A stretch of 64,000 bases of DNA from Jannaschia sp. M317 (GCF_025141175.1 NZ_CP081155.1:151001-215000), one strand, 5' to 3'. Shown: positions 8,072-16,783, counted from the stretch's first letter. Notes: generated by a model from the sequence alone, not told the origin. Numbers and translations: made by a program.

Positions 8072-8959
8072 TCAGAACAGCGGCAGCCCCGCCGTCCTGG
8101 TCTTCGTCCGGTAGAGCGAGGTGGATGACGTGAAGAACATCTCCTTCAGGTCGTCGCCGCCCCAGGCGAAATTCGCGGTGAACTCTTCCATCTCGATCAC
8201 GCCGAGACAGGTCTTGTCGGGGGTGACCACATGCACCCCGCCCGGCCCCGTGCAGTAGAGATTGCCGGCGCTGTCGATCTTCATGCCGTCGGGATGCCCG
8301 GGCTTGTCGCCGGTCAGTTCCGTCCAGACGTCGCCGCCCGTGACACCGCCATCTGCGGCCACGTCGAAGCAGCGGATGTGCTTGTGCTCGGTGTCGTTGA
8401 CGAACAGCCTGGAGTGGTCGAGCGAGAAGCAAAGACCATTCGGCTGCCCGAAATCATCGGCCAGGCAGGTCAGCGTTTCGCCGTCCGGGGTCACGACATA
8501 GACGCCCTGGTAATCCAGCTCGCAGTCCCGTTCGACCCCGTAGTAATCAAGCCGTCCGTAGGTCGGATCGGTGAAATAGATCAACCCGTCGCGCCGCACG
8601 ACGATGTCGTTGGGGCTGTTCAGCTCCTTGCCGTTGTAGTGGCTGGCCAGCACGGTGATCGTGCCGTCCTGTTCGGTCCGGGTCACACGGCTGGTGGCGT
8701 GTTCGCAGGTCACCATGCGGCCCTGCGCATCGTAGGTATTGCCGTTGGCCATGTCGGACGGCTTGCGGAATGTCTCGATCCGGCCATCGGGGTGCCAGCG
8801 GCGGATGTGATTGCCGGGCATATCCGAAAAGGTCAGGTGCTTTTCGACCGGGTGCCAGATCGGACCTTCGGTGAAGTCGAAACCGGTGCCCAGCTTTTCC
8901 AGAACGCAATCGTCACCGATGACATCCCGAAACCGTTCGTCGCGGATTTCGACGCTCAT
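8072..8959 (-). CDS. SMP-30/gluconolactonase-family hydrolase
   Basis: Six-bladed beta-propeller lactonase of 295 aa, predicted to be cytoplasmic. The metal ligands of the family are visible in FTEGPIWHP (Glu), ELNSPNDIVV (Asn) and GHPDGMKID (catalytic Asp); DFGQPNGLCFS carries the other conserved Asn. It probably opens a sugar or organic lactone. Its ATG overlaps the tautomerase stop (ATGA), so the two are co-translated, and a Liv-type transporter follows 60 nt later. The pairing suggests catabolism of a compound imported by that transporter. Confidence 0.85.
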   Translation of the reverse strand: MSVEIRDERFRDVIGDDCVLEKLGTGFDFTEGPIWHPVEKHLTFSDMPGNHIRRWHPDGRIETFRKPSDMANGNTYDAQGRMVTCEHATSRVTRTEQDGTITVLASHYNGKELNSPNDIVVRRDGLIYFTDPTYGRLDYYGVERDCELDYQGVYVVTPDGETLTCLADDFGQPNGLCFSLDHSRLFVNDTEHKHIRCFDVAADGGVTGGDVWTELTGDKPGHPDGMKIDSAGNLYCTGPGGVHVVTPDKTCLGVIEMEEFTANFAWGGDDLKEMFFTSSTSLYRTKTRTAGLPLF

Positions 8960-9165
8960 GACTCGGCCCGAAGCTCTTTGACGCGGACGCCGCCGGCGAA
9001 CCAGTCGGTCTCGGCGACCTCTTCGAAGACGACCCAGACGTTTTCCCTGGGGATGCCCGCCGCGTCGCTGATCGCATCGGTGACGGCGGTATTCACCTTG
9101 GCTTTGATGCCCTCGGGGTCATGGGCAATGACCTCCTTGACGATGCGAATGTTTACGAATGGCAT
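8956..9165 (-). CDS. 4-oxalocrotonate tautomerase-family enzyme
   Basis: Small tautomerase of 69 aa. Removal of the initiator Met would expose the catalytic Pro (PFVNIRIVKEV), the hallmark of the 4-OT superfamily, and the downstream VWVVFEEV strand fits the fold. It would catalyse keto-enol isomerisation of an unsaturated oxo-acid. It is the first gene of the tautomerase-lactonase-transporter operon; a 9-2-9 inverted repeat lies about 130 bp upstream. Confidence 0.85.
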   Translation of the reverse strand: MPFVNIRIVKEVIAHDPEGIKAKVNTAVTDAISDAAGIPRENVWVVFEEVAETDWFAGGVRVKELRAES

Positions 9166-9293
9166 CTCAGTTCTCTCCCTTGTCTCGCACCTGGTCCGCC
9201 ATGGCGGGGCCGGGTGGTTGATCGAAGGCTAGGCGAGCGGTGCGGCCACGTATCCGTGACAATGCGCAAAGCCTGAGCGGTGCCCCGCATTAA

Positions 9294-9313
9294 CCTTGCG
9301 GGTTCCCGCAAGG
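9294..9313. promoter_or_regulatory. Inverted repeat, candidate response-regulator box (operon promoter)
   Basis: CCTTGCGGG (9294-9302) and CCCGCAAGG (9305-9313) are perfect inverted repeats separated by TT. The inner TTGCGGG-2-CCCGCAA has the 7-2-7 geometry used by NarL-type regulators. The site lies upstream of the tautomerase operon and just after the response regulator gene. A very similar pair precedes the kinase gene (11463-11493). It could also act as a short hairpin at the end of the regulator transcript. Confidence 0.5.
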
Positions 9314-9329
9314 CTTTGTCGTAAAATGA

Positions 9330-10064
9330 TTATACCGCTGTCTGTCGCCCCATCCAGCTTTGCAGACGCTCCTCCTCCTGCTTGATGGCGTTGGTATTGA
9401 GCAGTCCGCGCGACAGCGCGATGGACAACGCGCGGGTGCGCGAGTTGTAGCTGGGCCCCCACGCATGACGGGGGATATCGCCCTTATCGAGGCCGAGTTT
9501 CAGGTATAGCTGCTGAAGCCTGCTTTGCGCCCCGCGCAGCGACACGTTGCGGCGCGCAGCGATAGCCTTGTCGGTCAGGCCAAGGCTGAGATCGATCAGC
9601 GCCTCATATTCCATATCCGTCAGCGAGGTGACGCGGTCGCTGGCGCGTTGCTGCACGCCGCGGACTTCGCGGTCGATGACGCATTGGTCGGACAGGAACA
9701 CGCCCTGGATCGCCAGTTTCAGCCGGTCTTCGGGCGCGGATTTCAACACGTAGCCATAGACGCTGTCGATCGGGACGATCTTGGTGATGCCCCGGATATA
9801 GGCCTCTTCGGCGTAGTTCGACCAGAACAGGATGCGGGTTTTCGGGCTGCGCGACCAGATCGCCTTGGCGGCGTCGACCCCGGTCACATGGGGCATCTGC
9901 AAATCAAGGATGACCGAATCGAACGGATCCTGGGAGAAAAGCTCCAACGCGCGGGCCCCGTCCGCTGCCTCTTCCAACTGGGTCAGGTCCGGCAGGACGC
10001 CCTTTGTCACGGTCTTGAGAAAGGACCGGTGCAGACTGTCGTCTTCAGCGATGAGCAGGCGCAT
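9330..10064 (-). CDS. NarL/FixJ-family response regulator
   Basis: Response regulator of 244 aa. The receiver domain (about 1-120) has the acidic pair IAEDDS, the phospho-acceptor Asp in SVILDLQMP and the conserved Lys in GYVLKSAPEDR. The C-terminal LuxR-type helix-turn-helix is in LTDKAIAARRNVSLRGAQSRL. It overlaps the upstream sensor-kinase gene by 20 nt, so they form a pair. Genes on both sides on the same strand, and the matching inverted repeats, make it the likely controller of its own operon and of the lactonase/transporter operon. Confidence 0.9.
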   Translation of the reverse strand: MRLLIAEDDSLHRSFLKTVTKGVLPDLTQLEEAADGARALELFSQDPFDSVILDLQMPHVTGVDAAKAIWSRSPKTRILFWSNYAEEAYIRGITKIVPIDSVYGYVLKSAPEDRLKLAIQGVFLSDQCVIDREVRGVQQRASDRVTSLTDMEYEALIDLSLGLTDKAIAARRNVSLRGAQSRLQQLYLKLGLDKGDIPRHAWGPSYNSRTRALSIALSRGLLNTNAIKQEEERLQSWMGRQTAV

Positions 10065-11382
10065 GGCGGGTGTCTCCGGTCAGGGGGGCGGCGGCGAGAC
10101 TGGGCTCGACCGCGGCCGCATAGGGCATAAGGATGCGCAGGATGGTGCCGGATTCCGGGCTGCGCGACTGGATCGTCACATCGGCCGAGATCAGGCTGGC
10201 GCGGGTCCGGATCGTGCCGATGCCACTGGCCGATTGCAGGTCGTCATCGCTGATCCCGCTGCCGTTGTCGGTGATCGTGATCTGCAGCCAAAGCGGATTG
10301 CTGTCGATGTCGATGTCGATGCAACTGGCACCGCTGTGCTTGAAGGCGTTGTTCACGCCTTCCTGCACGATACGGAAAACCGCGGTGCGCACGGTGTCGG
10401 GCAGGCTGTCGATCTGGCCGTCGGTCCGATCGGTCACCCGAGTTCTGAAGCGGCGGGCCATGTTGGCGAGGGCCCGTTGCAGATGCGCCTCCACCGCTTC
10501 GGTGAAGCCGAACAGCTGCAGCACGCCGGGGCGCATATCCTCCACGATGTGCCGCACGTCGTCGAGCGAGGTCTCCAACTCCGCTTCGATGGCCCGCAGC
10601 TCATCCTCGCTGCCCTCAGGCAGGGTCGCGGCGATGCGCGACAGGCGGCGTTTGATCCGGGCCAGGTCGGCCAGCGTCTGATCGTGCAGATCCATCCCCA
10701 GACGCTGCCGCTCCCGCTCCATGCCTTCGGTCAGGCGCAGGGCCCCAAGGCGAAGCGCCTCTTCGCGGCCCCGCGCCTCGCTTTCGGCGACGGCGGCGTC
10801 GCGCGCCTCCTTGCCGCGTTCCAGCGCGAACAGATAGGCGGAGACAAGGTCGGCGGCCCCCTGAGCGAGCACAACCAGATCCTGATCGTAAACGCCGATC
10901 TGGTGGCTGGAAATCGCCATGGAACCGGTGATTTCCCCCTGCACGCGCAGGGGAACGACGATCCGGCTGTGCAGATTGGCATCGAACAGCGGTTTGCTGT
11001 CGGAACCGGGAAAGTGGAATCGCGCGTCGGTCCAGGCGTCGTCGGTCAACATGAAGGGCAGATCGCCACGCAGGACGGCCCGGATCGGGCTGCGTTCGGT
11101 GGCGATGGAGGGGCTGTCCTCACGGCTCCAGTTGGTGTGCAGACGCGCCTCGTAGCAGATCTGCGTCCCGGAGGGGTGCAACAGGACAATGTCGAGGTGA
11201 TCATGCGAGATCAGACCGCGCAGGCGGGCGGCGAAGTTTTCCAGCACGAGCTCATAGTCGGTCGGACCGGCAATCGCGCGGGCGATCGACAGGAAACAGG
11301 TCAGTGTTTCGTCGGGGCTGGGCATCGGGGTACGATAGGCTCCTGCGGGGTTGGGCGGTGTCTTTCTCTCTGTCTTGTCCAC
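10045..11382 (-). CDS. GAF-domain sensor histidine kinase (HisKA_3/NarX-type)
   Basis: Soluble-looking sensor kinase. A GAF domain spans roughly the first 180 residues (DYELVLENFAARLRGLISHDHLDIVLL to the PLRVQGEITGSMAIS region). The dimerisation/phospho-acceptor box is RLGMDLHDQTLADLARIKRR, and the ATPase domain has the N-box QEGVNNAFKHSGAS and ITDNGSGI. No transmembrane segment is seen, so the signal is probably cytoplasmic. The start is uncertain: GTG 11382 has AGGGG at good spacing (445 aa), while ATG 11325 would give 426 aa. Confidence 0.86.
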   Translation of the reverse strand: MDKTERKTPPNPAGAYRTPMPSPDETLTCFLSIARAIAGPTDYELVLENFAARLRGLISHDHLDIVLLHPSGTQICYEARLHTNWSREDSPSIATERSPIRAVLRGDLPFMLTDDAWTDARFHFPGSDSKPLFDANLHSRIVVPLRVQGEITGSMAISSHQIGVYDQDLVVLAQGAADLVSAYLFALERGKEARDAAVAESEARGREEALRLGALRLTEGMERERQRLGMDLHDQTLADLARIKRRLSRIAATLPEGSEDELRAIEAELETSLDDVRHIVEDMRPGVLQLFGFTEAVEAHLQRALANMARRFRTRVTDRTDGQIDSLPDTVRTAVFRIVQEGVNNAFKHSGASCIDIDIDSNPLWLQITITDNGSGISDDDLQSASGIGTIRTRASLISADVTIQSRSPESGTILRILMPYAAAVEPSLAAAPLTGDTRHAPAHR

Positions 11383-11462
11383 GTGCCACCCCTGCCTTCG
11401 AAGTAAGGGGACATTGCTAACCCCCTGACCACAGGGGCCGAAGCGGGAAACACGCAGATCAT

Positions 11463-11493
11463 CTGCGGGAACCCGCAAGACGGGGTCCCGCAG
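11463..11493. promoter_or_regulatory. Two overlapping 7-2-7 inverted repeats upstream of the kinase gene
   Basis: CTGCGGG-AA-CCCGCAA (11463-11478) and the weaker AGACGGG-GT-CCCGCAG (11478-11493) lie in tandem with centres 15 bp apart. Both share the CGGG/CCCG core with the repeat at 9294-9313. Placement between the peroxiredoxin-like gene and the kinase suggests autoregulation by the NarL-type regulator. Inference from symmetry and position only. Confidence 0.5.
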
Positions 11494-11499
11494 GGTTTC

Positions 11500-12033
11500 T
11501 CATGCCGGGGCGACTTCGCCGCGGGCGGGGTAGTTGGCGGCCATGGCACCATCGACCGCCGTCAGCAGATCCTTGAAGCTGGGCCGCACGAACGGCATCG
11601 ACTGGATCGACACATAGTAGAGCGCGCGGTTCGGCTGCACGAGGAAAATTCCCGGTTCTGCGAAGAGCGCCGGTTCTTCTATCCCGAGCGAGGATTTGCC
11701 CCGCGAGGTCGAAACATACAGGCCCCAGTCCCGCGCCTCTTCGATGGACAGGCCATAGCCCAGCCGCAGGCTGTTGCGCCCGATCTTGTCGGCCATGGCC
11801 TCGGCCCGGTCCTGCGGGTCGGTGGACAGCGCGACGGTGCCGATGCCGCGTTCGGCATAGTCGGGGGTCAGACGCTCCAACTCCTTGAGGTAGGTGGCGC
11901 AGAGCGGACAGTGCAGGCCGCGATAGACGCAGACCAGGGTGCCTCGGGCGTTCTGCTCCTGCGACAGGGTAAAGGACCCGCCCCCCACGAGGGAAACGGT
12001 CAGGTCAGGTGTCTGCTTGCGGGGTAGGATCAT
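11500..12033 (-). CDS. Peroxiredoxin-like (AhpC/TSA-family) protein
   Basis: Thioredoxin-fold protein of 177 aa with a CxxC motif in YRGLHCPLCATYLKEL, the pattern of peroxiredoxin-like FAD/NAD-independent proteins of the AhpC/TSA group. The rest of the fold (ERGIGTVALSTDPQDRAEAMADKIG) matches. No signal peptide is seen. GGAGA precedes the ATG. It lies between the GntR regulator and the kinase on the same strand. Probable thiol peroxidase or thioredoxin-like reductase; partner unknown. Confidence 0.78.
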   Translation of the reverse strand: MILPRKQTPDLTVSLVGGGSFTLSQEQNARGTLVCVYRGLHCPLCATYLKELERLTPDYAERGIGTVALSTDPQDRAEAMADKIGRNSLRLGYGLSIEEARDWGLYVSTSRGKSSLGIEEPALFAEPGIFLVQPNRALYYVSIQSMPFVRPSFKDLLTAVDGAMAANYPARGEVAPA

Positions 12034-12062
12034 CTTTGTCTCCGGTATGGGGGCTTTGTGCC

Positions 12063-12761
12063 TCAGGCGGATTGGCTGAGGGCAACATCGGGGCGGATTT
12101 CGCCGCGTTTGATCATCGCCTCGACCTGCAAGGCCGTATGGGCCGAGGTGTCGAAGGTTGTTTCCAGCGCCGCCATCGCGGCGGCTTCGTCGCCTGCGGC
12201 AATCGCCTCGGCCAGGGCCGAGTGGGTGGCGACCGCCTCTCCGGGGCCGCGCCCCTTCTTGATGGCGAACAGGTATCCGATCCGGCGCGAGATCGCGTGC
12301 AACGGGAACACCATCTTGCAGGCAATGTCATGACGCGCGGCCTGCGCCACCTGTCCGTTCAATTCCCGGTCGAGACGCATGAATTCAAAGGTATCGCCGG
12401 TCTCGGCCGTTGCCTGCATCCGTTCGGACAAATCGCGGAAGCGCCATTTCTGGACCTCCTCGGCGTATTGCACGGCGCGCGCGGTCAGGAACGGCTCCAA
12501 CCGGCGACGCACGTCCAGGGTCATAAGCGCGCGCTGCGCGTCGACAGGTTCGATCAGGACGCCGCGCCGGGGGATGACCGAGACGATCAGGTCCCTTTCC
12601 AGCTTTTGCACGGCTTCGCGCACCGGGGTGCGCCCGAAACCGCTGATTGTGCACAGCTCCTGCTCGGTCACCATCTGTCCCGCCCCGATCTGGAGCGTGA
12701 CGATCTTTTCCTCCAGCTCCTTGTAGGCGCTGTCGGAGTGTTTGCCCGTCCCCGCGCTCAT
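12063..12761 (-). CDS. GntR-family (FCD-domain) transcriptional regulator
   Basis: Regulator of 232 aa. The N-terminal winged helix is seen in TEQELCTISGFGRTPVREAVQKLERDLIVSVIPRRGVLI, and the C-terminal all-helical FCD domain includes RLEPFLTARAVQ and the metal-ligand-type THSALAEAI. Its ATG overlaps the tctA stop (ATGA), so it is co-transcribed with the TTT transporter and probably represses it according to the transported acid. Confidence 0.9.
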   Translation of the reverse strand: MSAGTGKHSDSAYKELEEKIVTLQIGAGQMVTEQELCTISGFGRTPVREAVQKLERDLIVSVIPRRGVLIEPVDAQRALMTLDVRRRLEPFLTARAVQYAEEVQKWRFRDLSERMQATAETGDTFEFMRLDRELNGQVAQAARHDIACKMVFPLHAISRRIGYLFAIKKGRGPGEAVATHSALAEAIAAGDEAAAMAALETTFDTSAHTALQVEAMIKRGEIRPDVALSQSA

Positions 12762-14242
12762 GCGGCCGGTGCCCGGCGTTTGCGCACCGCGCCCCAGATC
12801 AGCGGCACGACGACCAATGACAGGGTTACGGCCCCCAGTGATCCAGCCAGCGGGCGAGAGAAGAATTCCATGTAGTTCCCCTGTGCTTTGGCCAAGGACG
12901 TCAGAAAGGTCGATTCCAGGATCGGCCCAAGAACAACGCCCAGAATGGCGGGCGCAAGGGGGATGCCGTTTTCTTCCATGTAGAAGCCCAGCAAACCCGC
13001 CCCCAGCATCACCAGGACGGCAAAGGTGGTGTTTTCAACCGCAAAGGCACCAACGATGCAGGCCAGGACAACCAGCGACATCACCACACCCGGCGGGGCC
13101 GACAGGATCCGGCGGAACAGCGCGATGGCCCCGAAGCCGAAGGGCACCATGATGATATTGGCCAGAAGAAACGCGAAGAAGATCGCATAAAGCAGCGTCG
13201 GCTGCATGATGAAGACGGTTGGCCCGGGGTTCAGCCCCTTCATGTAGAGCACACCGATGATCACCGCCGTCAGGCTGTCGCCGGGAATGCCGAAGACCGT
13301 CGCGGGGATCAGTGCACCACCGACAGAGGCGTTGTTGGCCGCCGTCGCAGGCGCGATGCCATCCACCGTGCCGGTGCCGAATTTCGAGCCGTTGGGCGAC
13401 AGTTTGCGTGCTACCGCATAGGAGATATAGGCCGCGATATCGGCCCCCGCCCCGGGGATCGCGCCGACGATCGCGCCGATGCCGGCCCCGCGTCCGATGG
13501 ACCATTTCAGCCGCCGAACGTGCCCCCAGATGCCCCGGAACATCGAGCCGACCTTCATCGGCAACATTTCAGGGCGGCCAACCGGTTCGATGCCGTATCG
13601 CAGCGCCTCGGACACCGCGAACAGACCGATGAGCACCGGAATGAAGCCCAGCCCCCCGATCAGGTCGGACGAGCCGAAGGTAAACCTTTGCTGCCCCATG
13701 ACCGGGTCCAACCCGACCATCCCGATGCTGAGCCCGATAAAGAGCGCGATGGCCCCCTTGGCCGGATGGGCGTCCGTCGCGGCAATGGCCGCGACCAGCC
13801 CCAGGCAAGCCAGCCAGAAATACTCGAAGCTGGAGAATTTGAGCGCGACCTCGGCCAGCGCGGGGGCCGCGATCAACAGCAGCAGCGCGCCGAACACCCC
13901 GCCAATGGCAGATGCAATCAGCCCCATGCCCAGCGCCGTTTCGGCATCGCCGCGCCGCGCCATCTGATAGCTTTCGTCGGCATAGGCGGCAGAGGCGGGC
14001 GTGCCCGGCATCCGCAACAAGGCACCAGGAATGTCACCCGCAAAGATCGCCATCGCGGCCAGCGTGACCACCCCGGCCAGCGCAGGCACCGGATCCATGA
14101 AATAGGTGACCGGCACCAGCAGGGCCACGGCCATGGTCGCGGTGAAGCCCGGGATCGCGCCGACGGTCAACCCGTAGACCGCACAGGCCAGCATCACCAG
14201 AATCGTCTGCGGATCGAACAGCAGGGCGAGCGCGTCGAGCAT
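12758..14242 (-). CDS. tctA: Tripartite tricarboxylate transporter, large membrane subunit TctA
   Basis: Large permease of a TTT-family importer, 494 aa with about 11-12 hydrophobic segments. Family hallmarks are TVGAIPGFTATMAVALLVPVT, the repeated GAIVGAIPGAGADIAAYISYAVARK and IPGDSLTAVIIGVLYMKGL. The start is placed at the ATG of a TAATG overlap with tctB; ATG 14248, two codons earlier, is equally possible. It takes the substrate delivered by TctC. Confidence 0.92.
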   Translation of the reverse strand: MLDALALLFDPQTILVMLACAVYGLTVGAIPGFTATMAVALLVPVTYFMDPVPALAGVVTLAAMAIFAGDIPGALLRMPGTPASAAYADESYQMARRGDAETALGMGLIASAIGGVFGALLLLIAAPALAEVALKFSSFEYFWLACLGLVAAIAATDAHPAKGAIALFIGLSIGMVGLDPVMGQQRFTFGSSDLIGGLGFIPVLIGLFAVSEALRYGIEPVGRPEMLPMKVGSMFRGIWGHVRRLKWSIGRGAGIGAIVGAIPGAGADIAAYISYAVARKLSPNGSKFGTGTVDGIAPATAANNASVGGALIPATVFGIPGDSLTAVIIGVLYMKGLNPGPTVFIMQPTLLYAIFFAFLLANIIMVPFGFGAIALFRRILSAPPGVVMSLVVLACIVGAFAVENTTFAVLVMLGAGLLGFYMEENGIPLAPAILGVVLGPILESTFLTSLAKAQGNYMEFFSRPLAGSLGAVTLSLVVVPLIWGAVRKRRAPAA

Positions 14243-14727
14243 TACCATGTCAGGACCCCCGACCACGGCTTCAACGGGCCCCAGGGCAGTGGCGCGGACA
14301 TGATCTGATAGAAGAAGCTGTGAAAGACGAAAGTGCCCACAACGGCGATCACGGCGGCGCGGATCGGCTTGCGCTCGAACCACCAGACCATCGCGAACAA
14401 TAGAATCGGAGCGGTCAGAAGAAAGCCCAGCGTGTCGACCAGCAGGACGTAGGCCAGCACCGTCCCCAGAACGACGGCAAAACCGATCAGGCTTTGACGA
14501 CCGCGCCCGCGAAAGGCAATCAGCCCCGCGACCGCCCCACCGCCGGACAGGATACGCCGCCCGATCAGCGTGCCGCCTGCCAGGATCAACCCCCAGCCGA
14601 CCAGCATCGGAAAGAAGCCCGGACCGTAGTCGATATGGGCCATGTCCGGCAGGGTCCGCGCATAAAGCACCATGCCCACGCCCCCCAGAACGGCCAGAAG
14701 CCCGTTGACCCCATCGTCGAATTTCAT
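14242..14727 (-). CDS. tctB: Tripartite tricarboxylate transporter, small membrane subunit TctB
   Basis: Small membrane subunit of 161 aa with four hydrophobic segments (NGLLAVLGGVGMVLYART, LVGWGLILAGGTLI, LIGFAVVLGTVLAYVLLVDTLGFLL, AAVIAVVGTFVFHSFFY). The GPGFFPMLVGW motif is typical of TctB. It lies between tctC and tctA in the canonical TTT order and is separated from tctC by a strong GC hairpin. Confidence 0.9.
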   Translation of the reverse strand: MKFDDGVNGLLAVLGGVGMVLYARTLPDMAHIDYGPGFFPMLVGWGLILAGGTLIGRRILSGGGAVAGLIAFRGRGRQSLIGFAVVLGTVLAYVLLVDTLGFLLTAPILLFAMVWWFERKPIRAAVIAVVGTFVFHSFFYQIMSAPLPWGPLKPWSGVLTW

Positions 14728-14749
14728 GATCCGCCTCCCGCAGAAATGA

Positions 14750-14780
14750 GGCGCGCGCGGGGGATGCCCCCGCGCGCGCC
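14750..14780 (-). terminator. GC-rich hairpin between tctC and tctB
   Basis: GGCGCGCGCGGGG (14750-14762) and CCCCGCGCGCGCC (14768-14780) form a 13-bp stem with a 5-nt loop, directly after the tctC stop. No U-tract follows, so it is more likely an mRNA-stabilising or partial-stop hairpin that keeps the binding protein in excess over the membrane subunits. Confidence 0.6.
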
Positions 14781-14787
14781 CAGAGCC

Positions 14788-15744
14788 TTACAGACCGAGG
14801 ATACCCACGATCTCGCGCACCGAGTCCTCTTCGCCGCGCATGAAGGCCTCGAAGTCGGCGGCCGGTTTCCATTCGATGCCAAAGCCGCGACCCGTCATCT
14901 GCTCGCGCCAGCTGTCATCGGCGACGATTTCCTGCATCGCGGCCTCCAACTGAGCGGCGATATCGGCGTCCAGACCGGCAGGGGCCACCACGCCGCGCCA
15001 GGCGCCCAGCGCGTTGTCGAGGCCGGTTTCTTCCTTCAACGTCGGAATGTCGGGGAAGGCGGCCAGACGCTCGGCCCCGAAGACGGCCAGGCCCTTGACG
15101 CGACCGGCGTCGATCAGCGGCCCGGCTTCGGGCACCGAAGACGGCACCACATCGAAGCCACCGGCAACCATGTCCTGCAACGCCCCCGCAGCCCCCTGCC
15201 CGGCAATCATGCGCACCTGGGTCATGTCGACATCCCAGGCATTCAGCAGCGTCGCCAGCGCGATCGGCCAGGAGCCACCGCACCCGCCGCCGCAAGAGAT
15301 GGAATAATCTGCGGGCGCCGCCTTGATCGCGTCCAGGGCTTCGGTGATCGACCCCCAGTCGTTGTCGGCGCTGACGTGGAAGCCGGCAGGGTCGAAGTTG
15401 TATTGCGCGATCGGCGTGAAGTCATCGACGTTGAAATCGGCCTGCCCCATCGGCTTGTAGTGACCGAAGTTGTAGATCACCCCGATGGTGTAGCCGTCGG
15501 CCTCTGCCTCCTTGATGGAGGTGATGCCGACGACGCCGCCGCCCTGGCCTTGGTTCACGACATTGAACGGCACGCCAAACCTGGCCTGCAGACGCTCCGC
15601 GAGCATCCGTGCGGTTGAATCGGTGCCCCCTCCGGCACCGGCCGGCACGATGATGGACACGGGACGTTCCGGCCAGTCGGCCAAGGCCATGCCGGGGGCG
15701 ATAGCGGCAACGAGCGCGCCGAAAAGCAACGGGAATTTAACCAT
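14788..15744 (-). CDS. tctC: Tripartite tricarboxylate transporter substrate-binding protein TctC
   Basis: Periplasmic binding protein of 318 aa with a signal peptide (MVKFPLLFGALVAAIAPGMALA). The mature part has the Bug/TctC motifs WPERPVSIIVPAGAGGGTDSTARMLAERL and GFDVVPSSVPEAGPLIDAGRVKGLAVFG. It captures a carboxylate; citrate-like, aromatic or other acids are all known in this family and the sequence does not decide. First gene of the tctCBA-gntR operon. Confidence 0.9.
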   Translation of the reverse strand: MVKFPLLFGALVAAIAPGMALADWPERPVSIIVPAGAGGGTDSTARMLAERLQARFGVPFNVVNQGQGGGVVGITSIKEAEADGYTIGVIYNFGHYKPMGQADFNVDDFTPIAQYNFDPAGFHVSADNDWGSITEALDAIKAAPADYSISCGGGCGGSWPIALATLLNAWDVDMTQVRMIAGQGAAGALQDMVAGGFDVVPSSVPEAGPLIDAGRVKGLAVFGAERLAAFPDIPTLKEETGLDNALGAWRGVVAPAGLDADIAAQLEAAMQEIVADDSWREQMTGRGFGIEWKPAADFEAFMRGEEDSVREIVGILGL

Positions 15745-16093
15745 GATTTCCTCCTCTGATCCTGTGATATATTACGATATACCAAACCCGATCAGTCAAG
15801 ACCGGAGCTGCGCCGCAGGTGCAAAGGCGCATTGTGGCAGCAGTTTTTCAGTCGCCCGATTCGTGAGCATTCATCTGAAAGCATGAGCAATTCGCGGCTC
15901 ACCTTCGACGAGCAGACAGGCGCGAAAGCGGGTCGTGGATATGGCCCTGTGTGCACAAACAGGTAGGTTTGCCCCCGCCCCTTTGCAGTTGCAGCATGCC
16001 GAGGTGGCCCGAGCGGGCCGTTGCGGTGACCGGTGATTCGCCTCTCCGGTGTTGGATGATTGTGGCCTGCCCCGCCCCCCGCTAAGCAGGGGC
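15745..16093. other. Intergenic region between divergent tctC and the DUF599 gene
   Basis: About 350 bp without a convincing gene. It must hold the tctC promoter (minus strand, with the AT-rich repeat at 15766-15782) and the start signals of the DUF599 gene (plus strand). No strong hairpin terminator or RNA gene is recognised. Confidence 0.5.
15766..15782. promoter_or_regulatory. AT-rich repeat upstream of tctC (operator candidate)
   Basis: GATATATTACGATATAC lies about 20 bp upstream of the tctC start region in an otherwise GC-rich stretch. It contains GATATA twice and near-symmetric ATAT arms around TACG. FCD-type GntR proteins often bind such ATA-rich sites, and the operon encodes one. Weak evidence. 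Confidence 0.35.
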
Positions 16094-16783
16094 ATGATCG
16101 CGCTTCTCTCGTCGACGTTTACCCTGTTTGACCTTGCCGCCCTGCTCCTGCTCGGGGCGGGCTGGTGGGGCAGCGGCCATCTGATCGAACATCCGCCCGC
16201 CAACCGCAGCTCGGTCACAGTCCTGATGCGGGCCTATCGACGGGACTGGATGACCGAAATGCTGACCCGGCAGCCGCGCATTTTCGACGCAGCGATCCTG
16301 TCCAGCCTGCGGCAGGGCACCACCTTTATGACGTCTGCCTCGATCATTGCGGTGGGCGGGGTTCTGGCGCTGGCGGGAAATGTGGATCGGCTGGACAGTT
16401 TCGTCATGGGCGTGGGTGTACAGGGACATTCGCCCGTTTTCTGGCAGGCCAAGCTGGGCGTCGTGATCATTCTGCTGACGCATTCGGTGTTCAAGTTTAT
16501 CTGGTCGAACCGCCTGTTCGGCTATTGCGCGATCGTCATGGCCTCGGTCCCGAATGACCCGGACGATCCGAAATGCATCCCGCGCGCGTCCAAGGCCGCC
16601 GAAATCAACTTCCGCGCCGCGCTGAATTTCAACCGGGGGCTGAGATCGATCTATTTCGCCTTTGCCGCGCTTGGCTGGATCTTGGGGCCCTGGGGCCTGT
16701 TGATCGGAACGGCGATCACCACCCGCGTCGTGCTGTCACGGGAATTTGCATCGACGTCGCGGGGGGTTCTGGTGGATGACTGA
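16094..16783 (+). CDS. DUF599-family membrane protein
   Basis: Membrane protein of 229 aa with four predicted hydrophobic segments: FTLFDLAALLLLGAGWWG near the N-terminus, TSASIIAVGGVLALAGNV, LGVVIILLTHSVFKFIW and YFAFAALGWILGPWGLLIGTAI. The pattern and the RAYRRDWM and NRGLRSIYFA segments match the DUF599 family of unknown function. ATG 16094 is chosen because the family begins here, although its Shine-Dalgarno is poor; an in-frame start at 16049 exists. Confidence 0.75.
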   Translation: MIALLSSTFTLFDLAALLLLGAGWWGSGHLIEHPPANRSSVTVLMRAYRRDWMTEMLTRQPRIFDAAILSSLRQGTTFMTSASIIAVGGVLALAGNVDRLDSFVMGVGVQGHSPVFWQAKLGVVIILLTHSVFKFIWSNRLFGYCAIVMASVPNDPDDPKCIPRASKAAEINFRAALNFNRGLRSIYFAFAALGWILGPWGLLIGTAITTRVVLSREFASTSRGVLVDD

